Positions 14,066 through 20,098 of a stretch of 20,098 bases of DNA are shown here, in pieces. The notes under the pieces were generated by a model. That model was not told where the DNA came from. It saw only the letters and a list, made by a program, of their open reading frames with translations, and did no database searches. Position 1 is the first letter of the stretch. Each line of letters starts with the position of its first letter. The translations under genes were made by a program, and so were the position numbers. The DNA is from a virus: positions 1 through 20,098 of IMG/VR virus record IMGVR_UViG_3300042402_001098. One strand, written 5' to 3'.

Positions 14066-16042
14066 ATGAAAGTTAACAAAAAAGAAATACTTGCTGCTTT
14101 GAAAGAAGACTTTCGTTCGTCTGAATCACACCAATCTGAGTGGGATGCACAACGTGAGGACTGGAGAAAACAGTCTGTTGGCGAGCTTTATGGGAATGAA
14201 GTTGATGGTAAGTCCCAAATTGTTAGCAAAGATATTGCAAAACAGATTTCGTGGATGCTCCCATCTCTGGCTGACCCGTTTCTAAGTAGCGACGATATTA
14301 TCAAAACAAACCCAGTAACATTTGAAGATGGCCCAAGCGCTACACAAAGTGAACTGCTCCTTAATACATACTTCTGTCGAAAATTTCCAAGACATAATTT
14401 TATTATGAAAGCTCTAAAGGTATTACTTACTGAAGGTACAGTAATTGTAAAAACTGGATGGGATTACGCTGATAGAGAAGTTGAAGTTGAAGTAGAATCT
14501 ATAGGTATTGATGAGTCTGGGGAGGAATTTATTGAGTTAGTCCAAGAGACTGAGTTAAAGATTTTGATCAATCAACCTACTGCTGAAGTGTGTAGAAATG
14601 AAGATATTTTCATTGATCCTACCTGCATGGATGATTTAGATAAATGCCAATTTGTAATTCATCGATACGAAACAGATCTTAGTACACTAAAATCTGATGG
14701 GCGATACAAAAATTTGGCTAAGTTGGAAAATGCTGGGATGGACTCAACAAATGATGCTGAGGGATACCAGTCCGAAGATCGAACCGGGTTCAAGTTCCAT
14801 GATAACCCTCGTAAGAAATTTGTTGTATATGAATACTGGGGCTTTTATGATGTAGATGGGGATGGGCAAGTTGAACCAATTATCTGCACATGGACTGGAA
14901 GCACAATTATTCGTTTGGAAACAAATCCATACCCTGATGGAAAACCTCCATTTGTAATTGTTCCATTTAATAGTGTGCCCTTTCAAATGTTTGGTGAAGC
15001 GCTTGCAGAAATTATTGGGGATAACCAAAAAGTTAAGACCGCAGTGACACGTGGTATTATTGATAATATGGCCCAAAGTAACAATGGTCAGATTGGATTT
15101 GCTAGAGGAGCTTTGGACGATAATAATAGACGAAAGTTTCTGAAGGGTGATAATTTCGAATACACAGGACATATTGGTCAATTCTGGCAAGGTAGTTATA
15201 ACCAAATACCAAGCAGTGCATTTGATATGTTGGGTATACAAAATAATGAGATTGAGTCACAAACTGGGGTTAAATCATTTAGTGGCGGGATCAATGGTTC
15301 CGCATTAGGTGGATCTGCAACTGGGGCTAGAGGTGCATTGGACGCAACAAGTGTACGACGTATGGCGCTGGTACGGAATGTTGCTGAGAATATGCTAAAA
15401 CCACTCATGCGTAAATGGTTAGCGTATTTCCATGAGTTTATGGAACCTGAAGAGATTGTACGTGTTACTAATGCAGAATTTGTCCCGATCCGTAAAGATG
15501 ATTTGGCAGGTCGGTTGGATATTGAGATTACTGTGGCAACAGCGGAAGATAATGCTGCAAGAGCAGAACAATACTCCTTCCTTATCCAAACTTTAGGTAA
15601 TAGTTTACCGTTTGAGCTAACTCAACCGATCTTGGCGAATATTGCGAAACTTACAAGAGACCCAAAACTTGAAAAAGAGATTAGATCCTACGTACAAAAG
15701 CCTGATCCGGCTGCTGAACAAATGAAACAAATTGCAATTGAGAAAGCACAGTTAGAGAATGAAGAGATTCGTGCTAGAATTGCGCGTGATAAAGCAAGAG
15801 CATATGAAGATCAGATTGATGCTAAGGTAAAATTGGCTAAAATGGAATCAGAACTTGCAAGAGCACGTAAATTGAATAGCGAAGCTGATATGACGGACCT
15901 AAACTACATTGATAAAGATCATGGATTTAGTGAAATTCACAAATCAAGTGAGCAAGATAAAGAGCGAGCTCATCAGTTTATGTTAGCAGAGTTACAAGCT
16001 AAAGCTGGTGATAAAAATATTGGAATAGCGAGGAGAGACTAA
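14066..16042 (+). CDS. Portal protein
   Basis: 658 residues. It forms the portal ring at the capsid vertex through which DNA is packaged and to which the tail attaches. The N-terminal part (DIAKQISWMLPSLADPFLSSD, then FPRHNFIMKALKVLLTEGTV) and the central segment (FGEALAEIIGDNQKVKTAVTRG, then DNMAQSNNG) are typical of podoviral portals. A long Lys/Glu/Ala coiled coil covers about 545-620 (IEKAQLENEEIRARIARDKA), like portal barrel or crown extensions. It is shorter than N4 gp59 (about 760). AGGA lies 6 nt before the ATG, and the stop is shared with the next start (TAATG). It opens the head module. Confidence 0.88.
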   Translation: MKVNKKEILAALKEDFRSSESHQSEWDAQREDWRKQSVGELYGNEVDGKSQIVSKDIAKQISWMLPSLADPFLSSDDIIKTNPVTFEDGPSATQSELLLNTYFCRKFPRHNFIMKALKVLLTEGTVIVKTGWDYADREVEVEVESIGIDESGEEFIELVQETELKILINQPTAEVCRNEDIFIDPTCMDDLDKCQFVIHRYETDLSTLKSDGRYKNLAKLENAGMDSTNDAEGYQSEDRTGFKFHDNPRKKFVVYEYWGFYDVDGDGQVEPIICTWTGSTIIRLETNPYPDGKPPFVIVPFNSVPFQMFGEALAEIIGDNQKVKTAVTRGIIDNMAQSNNGQIGFARGALDDNNRRKFLKGDNFEYTGHIGQFWQGSYNQIPSSAFDMLGIQNNEIESQTGVKSFSGGINGSALGGSATGARGALDATSVRRMALVRNVAENMLKPLMRKWLAYFHEFMEPEEIVRVTNAEFVPIRKDDLAGRLDIEITVATAEDNAARAEQYSFLIQTLGNSLPFELTQPILANIAKLTRDPKLEKEIRSYVQKPDPAAEQMKQIAIEKAQLENEEIRARIARDKARAYEDQIDAKVKLAKMESELARARKLNSEADMTDLNYIDKDHGFSEIHKSSEQDKERAHQFMLAELQAKAGDKNIGIARRD

Positions 16043-16335
16043 TGTATGACCCAATCGTAGATGATAACACAACAATGACAAGTGCTGCAAAACGTGCTGG
16101 TGAAGAGCGCAGTTATGCGGCTCTAGGTAAAGAAGTTGCTGAGCAAAGTAGGTTAGATACTTACGCAGCTCCATTGACTGAAAAAGCTTGGGCTGAAGGC
16201 CAAGTAGCTGGAGCAGCTGGACTGCTTCAAGCAATCCGTGCACAAAGAGCACAACTGGCACAAACAATGCAACCTCAAGCTCCACAAAATGCCGGGTTAG
16301 CTGAGTATCTACAAACACAAGAGGAGATGGCATAA
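16042..16335 (+). CDS. Small head-module protein of unknown function, GLA motif
   Basis: 97 residues, coupled to the portal by TAATG and to the next gene by TAATG. It is Ala/Gln-rich and helical (LTEKAWAEGQVAGAAGLLQA, then QRAQLAQTMQPQAPQ). Near the C-terminus is GLAEYL (85-90), a motif repeated in the next two proteins. The position between portal and scaffold suggests a minor head or connector protein. No family recognised. Confidence 0.8.
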   Translation: MYDPIVDDNTTMTSAAKRAGEERSYAALGKEVAEQSRLDTYAAPLTEKAWAEGQVAGAAGLLQAIRAQRAQLAQTMQPQAPQNAGLAEYLQTQEEMA

Positions 16336-16625
16336 TGGAAGAAAATGGATTAGCAGCAGCATACGCTGCAGAGCAAGGAATGGGGCCAATGACACCTCCA
16401 GTAGGTCGTGGGCCTAGTAAGCAGGCTCCACAAGTAAGTGTGAATGAGATTGTTGCGCTATTGAAGCAAGGTATCACTCCTGAAGAGTTGGCACAAAATG
16501 GTGTTCCTGTGGAACTGATTGAGAAAGCATTAATGATGGTACAACAGGAAGCTCAAGCTGCGCAAGGACAAGTACCAGCAGAGCAAGGTCTTGCTGGAAT
16601 GTATGCGTCACAAGGTGCTGTGTAG
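16335..16625 (+). CDS. Small Ala/Gln-rich head-module protein with two GLA motifs
   Basis: 96 residues. GLAAAY (5-10) lies near the N-terminus and GLAGMY (85-90) near the C-terminus, flanking a Pro/Gly-rich linker and a helix-hairpin-like centre (VNEIVALLKQGITPEELAQN, then PVELIEKALMMVQ). Start in TAATG; its TAG overlaps the next GTG by one base. Probably a minor virion or assembly protein; function unknown. Confidence 0.8.
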   Translation: MEENGLAAAYAAEQGMGPMTPPVGRGPSKQAPQVSVNEIVALLKQGITPEELAQNGVPVELIEKALMMVQQEAQAAQGQVPAEQGLAGMYASQGAV

Positions 16626-16960
16626 TGGAAAATTCGTATGGGCTTGCAGCGTACCTCGGGACAATTGACCTAGATAAAAGAAAAGTCTATAATCATCCTG
16701 ATGGGTATATTCAAACTGAACATAGTTTTAGCTTCAGTCCTGATGGAACTACTGAAATATTAGTTCCACAAATTGTTAATGGTGTTCCAGTATCTGAACA
16801 AACTGCGGTTAAACATTTTTTTAAGACTGGAGAGCATCTTGGAGCGTTCAATAAAGAGGATGCTTTGAAGTCTGGATTAAGTGAAACTGAGTTTTATAAA
16901 GGCGTAGATGATTACGCAAATAAAATTCATGAACGCCAAGCAATCAAATACAAAAAGTAA
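16625..16960 (+). CDS. Phage internal-virion-type domain protein (GTG start)
   Basis: 111 residues from GTG 16625, overlapping the previous stop by one base. After GLAAYL (6-11), the core resembles a domain often found in phage internal virion and transglycosylase-type proteins. It runs from HPDGYIQTEHSFSFSPDGTT through EILVPQIVNGVPVSEQTAVK and FFKTGEHLGAF to YANKIHERQA. The family pattern is a sequence like 'dG..vliPtvv.G..vs..eA...y...G.hlG.F', ending in 'A..lh.rQ'. Here the domain stands alone as a small protein. Its function is not established; association with the virion is likely. Confidence 0.75.
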   Translation: MENSYGLAAYLGTIDLDKRKVYNHPDGYIQTEHSFSFSPDGTTEILVPQIVNGVPVSEQTAVKHFFKTGEHLGAFNKEDALKSGLSETEFYKGVDDYANKIHERQAIKYKK

Positions 16961-16970
16961 GGAATACACA

Positions 16971-17012
16971 ATGGCTTGTAAAACAAAACCTAAACCACCT
17001 AAAAAGAAGTAA
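16971..17012 (+). CDS. Putative 13-residue Lys/Pro-rich micro-ORF
   Basis: ATG 16971, with AAGGA about 8 nt upstream, encodes MACKTKPKPPKKK and stops with TAA, 7 nt before a hairpin. Strong charge and a good ribosome site make it a possible real peptide, although at this length it could be chance. Confidence 0.4.
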   Translation: MACKTKPKPPKKK

Positions 17013-17019
17013 TGTAAGC

Positions 17020-17040
17020 ACCCCTTAAGTTATGAGGGGT
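17020..17040 (+). terminator. Terminator-like hairpin between connector genes and scaffold operon
   Basis: ACCCCTTA pairs with TGAGGGGT (8 bp with one G-U, loop AGTTA). The downstream sequence TATAATC is only weakly U-rich. It could be a partial terminator or a processing/stability hairpin that adjusts the ratio of portal-side to capsid-side transcripts. Confidence 0.5.
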
Positions 17041-17098
17041 TATAATCAGACAAGTGAGTAATATCCACTAAAATCAACAATCGAAAAGGAGTCATTTA

Positions 17099-17410
17099 AT
17101 GACTAACCAAGAAAAATCGACTGATTCTGTAGAATTAGACAATGCTTTAAAAGGGCTACGCTACGAAGTTGCGTTAGCAGATGATCTGAAAGGACTGCTT
17201 GGAGATCAACGATTCATCAATGTGTTTTTAGAAGATTTTTGTAAAAAGACGGTAGCGCATGAAGTTGGACAGTTAATTAGTGCAAATGAGATTCTTCGTG
17301 AAGGTGCTCTTGAAAAGATCAAAGCTGCCAAGTTCTTTGAAGCGTATATGGACTATGTATTGAGTTGTGGTTCTGCTGCTAAATCTGATTTAGCGAAAGG
17401 TAGTAACTAA
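17099..17410 (+). CDS. Small acidic head-module protein, unknown
   Basis: 103 residues, with a strong AAAAGGAG upstream. Almost entirely helical: ALADDLKGLLGDQRFINVFL, EDFCKKTVAHEVGQLISANE, KFFEAYMDYVLSCGSAAKSD. Small helical proteins of this pattern occur next to the portal and scaffold in many podoviruses, but I know no assigned function. It is coupled to the scaffold gene by TAATG. The stretch from 17084 to the fifth codon is nearly copied before the gene at 20003. Confidence 0.8.
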   Translation: MTNQEKSTDSVELDNALKGLRYEVALADDLKGLLGDQRFINVFLEDFCKKTVAHEVGQLISANEILREGALEKIKAAKFFEAYMDYVLSCGSAAKSDLAKGSN

Positions 17411-18618
17411 TGGCAAGTACTAATACAAATCCGGACACAATGTCAGATGAAGAATTCACACAGTGGATGAACAATGCGGAATTCGCAGAAGCGGATTCAG
17501 AAGAGATTGAAGTTGGTCCTGTAGGCGACACTACTGAAGAATATGAAGAAGATGAAGAAGCTGTCGAAGACGACTTTGATGATTCTGAAGAAGACTTGGA
17601 ACAACCTGAAGAGGATTCCGATGATAATAGTGATGAAGAAGAAACTGAAGATGATGTAGAAGAAGACTCTGAAGAAGATGACGAGGAAACCGACGGGGGT
17701 CCTGAAGATACTGATACAGAACAATCTAAAGATACAAAAGATGCAGTGAAAACAGAAACACAACCAGTAGTAGAGCCTGCACAACGTACAGTTAAAGCCG
17801 GTGGAGAAGTATTCCAATTCAGTGATGCTGAGATGCTTGAACAATTTCCGGCAGTGTTTGCAAAAGCACTAGACTATACACAAAAAACCCAAGCTCTGAA
17901 GAAATATCGACCAATGTTAGATGCGATGGAACAAGAGAAAATCACTCCAGAACAAATGAACTTTGCGATTGATCTGCTGAAGGGTAATAAAGAAGCTATC
18001 GCTAAACTAATCAAGGATGTAGGGGTCGACACTCTAGAACTTGAAGTTGAGAATGAAGTGAAATATGTACCGCAAAATTATGGTCGGAGTAATGTGGAGC
18101 TGGATATCCAAGAGGTAACAGCAGAAATTAGTAAGGACCCAGAATATGAGGTAACTCATACTGTTCTTACGAAAGAATGGGATGATGAGTCCTGGACTGA
18201 AATGACCAAAAACCCGAATTTGATTCGATTGCTACATACTGATATCAAGAGTGGGACCTACCAACGGTTGAGCCCAATTGCTAAAAAGATTCGGATGCAG
18301 GAAGAAATGAAGTACGGTAGAAGTATGCGCTCAGACTTAGATTACTATAAAGCAGCTGTTGTACAGTATACGCAAGAACAAGAGAAAGCAGCAATGCGTG
18401 CTCAAACTGTTGCAGTACAAGAAGCTAAAGATAAAAAGATTGCTGATGTAGTTAAAAGTACTGAGAAGCGGGAAGTAACCAAAGCGGTTGCTGGGAAACG
18501 TAGGGCCGCAGCACCAACTAAAAGTAATGCTGGAACACGGAAGTCTATAGATTACTTAGATGAAGCGCTCAAAATGAGTGATGACGACTACGTAAAATGG
18601 ATGGAAAAGAAACTTTAA
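17410..18618 (+). CDS. Capsid scaffolding protein candidate
   Basis: 402 residues. The position directly before the major capsid gene and the composition support a scaffold. Residues about 28-105 are an extreme Glu/Asp tract. A Gln/Lys-rich coiled-coil region follows (ALDYTQKTQALKKYRPMLDA, later LDYYKAAVVQYTQEQEKAAM), then a basic linker (AVAGKRRAAAPTKS) and a short C-terminal helix. Basic or helical C-termini bind coat protein in known scaffolds. The motif MSDEEFTQWM (11-20) is echoed at the C-terminus by MSDDDYVKWM (389-398). Start in TAATG. No protease motif is seen, so how the scaffold leaves the head is unclear. Confidence 0.8.
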   Translation: MASTNTNPDTMSDEEFTQWMNNAEFAEADSEEIEVGPVGDTTEEYEEDEEAVEDDFDDSEEDLEQPEEDSDDNSDEEETEDDVEEDSEEDDEETDGGPEDTDTEQSKDTKDAVKTETQPVVEPAQRTVKAGGEVFQFSDAEMLEQFPAVFAKALDYTQKTQALKKYRPMLDAMEQEKITPEQMNFAIDLLKGNKEAIAKLIKDVGVDTLELEVENEVKYVPQNYGRSNVELDIQEVTAEISKDPEYEVTHTVLTKEWDDESWTEMTKNPNLIRLLHTDIKSGTYQRLSPIAKKIRMQEEMKYGRSMRSDLDYYKAAVVQYTQEQEKAAMRAQTVAVQEAKDKKIADVVKSTEKREVTKAVAGKRRAAAPTKSNAGTRKSIDYLDEALKMSDDDYVKWMEKKL

Positions 18619-18629
18619 AGGGTTAGATA

Positions 18630-19856
18630 ATGGGTTATAATACAGGTAAAACAGGTGGAGTTTCCACAATTGACAAAAAAGCAAATAATGTCCAGTTGAC
18701 TCAGGCGCATTATGACAAAATGGCGATTATCGACATCAAAGATGAGATGATCCTTTCACAAATGTCTGGAACTATGGCAATGCCTATGCACCAAGGTAAA
18801 GAAGTTGTTAAACATCGTTATATTGCTGTTCTTGACGACTTGAATGAAGTTGCTGCGTCAGGTATTGATGCATTTGGTGTTGCCTCTAATGGTAACTTGT
18901 ATGGTTCATCTCGTGGTATGGGATTTATCAATGGTAAAATGCCTGACTTGGGTGAAACAACAGCTCGTGCTAACAAAGTCAGCTTCAGCCGTAAAGAAGT
19001 TCGTGGTTCAATTAAGAATCGTGGTATTTTCTATGAGTGGACAAAAGATGAGATGAATTTTGATTCAGATCCTAAGTTGAAACAACACATTACTCGTGAA
19101 GCGGCTCGTGCAGCGAATCAAATCAATGAAGATGTATTGGCAATGGAATTGATCAATGGTGCTGGTGTTGTTTATTATGCTGGGACAGGTGTTACATCTG
19201 TAGCAACTGTTAATCAAACTGCGGTTCCAACAATCCAAGATTTGATCCGTATGGATACTGAGTTAGATAACAACAAATGTCCTCGTGATACAACAGTTAT
19301 TTCTGGTTCAAACATGAGCGATACACGTACTGTACAAGCAGCTCGTTATATGTTTATTAGCGCTGATATGAAAATGGACTTTATGTCTATTAAAGCATTA
19401 AATGGTACCGATGATGCATTTGTTCCTCTTGAGCAGTACGCAAAAGCGAACAGCAATGGTAAGTATATCACTGCAATTCATGGTGAAATTGGTAAAGTTG
19501 GACCATTCCGTATCGTTGTACACCCTAAAATGGTAAAATACTCGACTGCTGCTGATGCTGCTGCTGGTGCTGCTTGGGTTACTGGTGCTGGACGTGATGC
19601 GTTCCGTAACGATGGTACTAAGTTTGAAGTATATGCTAACTTGGTTATTGGTTCAGGTTCATTTACTCACATCGGTTTTGAGTTTGGTTCTGGTACACAA
19701 GGTAAGTTTAACGTTATTCACAAAACTCCAGAAGATCTTCGAACACGTGAGAATCCTTACGCTAAATTCGGTATGTCTGTTCTTGAATGGTGGAATGGTG
19801 TTCTTATCGAACGTCCAGAATGGATTTGTAACTACGTTACAGCGTCTCGCTACTAG
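18630..19856 (+). CDS. Major capsid protein, N4-gp56 family
   Basis: 408 residues. Forms the icosahedral shell (HK97-like fold expected). N4-gp56 family features include LTQAHYDKMAIIDIKDEMIL (near 24), LDDLNEVAASGIDAFG, GNLYGSSRGMGFI, FYEWTKDEMNFDSDPKLKQH, ELDNNKCPRDTTVISGSN with DTRTVQAARYMF, and GEIGKVGPFRIVV. No cleavable prodomain is evident. Gly codons are overwhelmingly GGT (by my count one GGG in about 42), consistent with optimisation for very high expression. AAGGG precedes the ATG. A structured untranslated region follows the stop. Confidence 0.95.
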   Translation: MGYNTGKTGGVSTIDKKANNVQLTQAHYDKMAIIDIKDEMILSQMSGTMAMPMHQGKEVVKHRYIAVLDDLNEVAASGIDAFGVASNGNLYGSSRGMGFINGKMPDLGETTARANKVSFSRKEVRGSIKNRGIFYEWTKDEMNFDSDPKLKQHITREAARAANQINEDVLAMELINGAGVVYYAGTGVTSVATVNQTAVPTIQDLIRMDTELDNNKCPRDTTVISGSNMSDTRTVQAARYMFISADMKMDFMSIKALNGTDDAFVPLEQYAKANSNGKYITAIHGEIGKVGPFRIVVHPKMVKYSTAADAAAGAAWVTGAGRDAFRNDGTKFEVYANLVIGSGSFTHIGFEFGSGTQGKFNVIHKTPEDLRTRENPYAKFGMSVLEWWNGVLIERPEWICNYVTASRY

Positions 19857-20002
19857 GAGTTAAGCTTCGGCTTAAATCCATAGCGGATTAATACTGCAAG
19901 TAGGGCTTCAGCTCTGCTCTGCTACAATTGCTCACAAAAGTTATAAGGTAATTACCTTTAACTATAAAATAAAAAAAAAAAAAAAATAACAGGAGTCATA
20001 CA
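19857..20002 (+). promoter_or_regulatory. Structured intergenic region after the capsid gene
   Basis: Four inverted repeats lie in a row. First, TTAAGC-TTCG-GCTTAA at 19860-19875, a 6-bp stem with the extra-stable cUUCGg loop. Second, AATCC-ATAGC-GGATT at 19875-19889. Third, GCAA-GTAG (19896-19903) pairs with CTAC-(AA)-TTGC (19922-19931). Fourth, GTTA(T)AAGG...CCTTTAAC at 19940-19962, containing the perfect palindrome AAGGTAATTACCTT. No U-run follows. It probably protects or processes capsid mRNA, or partly terminates transcription. Confidence 0.55.
19971..19986 (+). repeat. Run of 16 A in the leader of the next gene
   Basis: An uninterrupted A16 tract lies 4 nt before AGGAG (19991-19995) of the gene starting at 20003. 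It could be an unstructured S1-binding enhancer or a polymerase slippage site. Its length may also be inexact because of sequencing. Confidence 0.7.
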
Positions 20003-20098
20003 ATGACCTACCAAGAATTAAAAGATCGTGCTAAAGAATTAGGTGTAGAGTTCAAAGGTCAACCGGCTAAGGAAGAACTTGAGCTACTCGTGGCAGAA
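20003..20098 (+). CDS. 5' part of a gene with SAP/HeH-like N-terminus (partial)
   Basis: The ATG is 7 nt after AGGAG, and 32 codons are visible before the window ends. The sequence (MTYQELKDRAKELGVEFKGQ, then PAKEELELLVAE) fits the helix-extended loop-helix pattern of SAP/HeH domains, 'LK..A.ELG....G...KeEL..L'. These are found at the start of many phage head-completion proteins just after the capsid gene. Such domains usually bind nucleic acid. The rest of the gene is outside the window, so its full identity is unknown. Confidence 0.7.
   Translation, partial: MTYQELKDRAKELGVEFKGQPAKEELELLVAE

Noticed and set aside
14744-15241. Minus-strand 165-residue frame in the portal gene
   Set aside because: Lies wholly within a well-supported portal gene, no start signal, no recognisable domain.
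15992-16477. Minus-strand 161-residue frame over the connector genes
   Set aside because: Opposes three coupled plus-strand genes; composition mirrors Ala/Gln-rich coding.
19555-19863. Second plus-strand frame at the end of the capsid gene
   Set aside because: Leu/Val-rich out-of-frame reading of GCT/GGT codons in the capsid gene.
19940-19986. Rho-independent terminator formed by palindrome and A16
   Set aside because: On the plus strand the run is A, not U; on the minus strand the T run would precede the hairpin. No minus genes are present.
1-20098. tRNA genes, CRISPR arrays or insertion sequences
   Set aside because: None seen: no cloverleaf-like element, no regular short repeat-spacer array, no transposase.

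Overview
This AT-rich window looks like the late structural part of a tailed phage (podovirus-type) infecting a Gram-negative host. All credible genes lie on the + strand, are tightly packed, and often overlap by ATGA or TAATG. The N4-gp56-type major capsid protein, the GH108 muramidase and the order tail genes, lysis genes, portal, scaffold, capsid resemble N4-like phages (Schitoviridae). This placement is an inference: the portal is shorter than that of N4, and the diagnostic virion RNA polymerase is not in the window. A spanin pair that includes a lipoprotein supports a host with an outer membrane.

Layout. 1-7159: the end of one gene, then three long tail-fibre or adhesin genes (a repeat-built fibre, a multi-domain LamG/lectin-like protein and a pyocin-knob fibre) and a small probable tail protein. 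7156-10767: an unusual run of seven tightly packed genes, comprising two small unknowns, a soluble diiron protein resembling acyl-ACP desaturase, an acyl carrier protein, a beta-ketoacyl-ACP synthase with an intact Cys-His-His-Lys set, another unknown and a cupin. 10810-11385: a tail-fibre assembly chaperone-like protein. 11396-13697: a lysis and small-protein region with a TAG-interrupted zinc ribbon, a PLA2-like small protein, an XhlA-like coiled-coil membrane protein, the GH108 endolysin, a two-TM holin candidate and overlapping Rz/Rz1 spanins. 13730-13996: a weak unknown ORF. 14001-14041: a strong two-part RNA hairpin. 14066-20098: the head module with portal, three small proteins, a micro-ORF and terminator-like hairpin, a small unknown, scaffold, major capsid protein, a structured 146-bp gap ending in a run of 16 A, and the start of a SAP/HeH-like gene.

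The most notable content is the cassette at 7766-9948. A carrier protein, a condensing enzyme and a diiron oxidase of the type that acts on acyl-ACP are encoded in consecutive overlapping genes inside a phage tail module. Together they could extend and oxidise an ACP-bound acyl chain, using the host phosphopantetheinyl transferase and malonyl-ACP. The product and purpose cannot be read from sequence. Modification of the virion fibre or tip, or of the host envelope, are the hypotheses that fit the location best.
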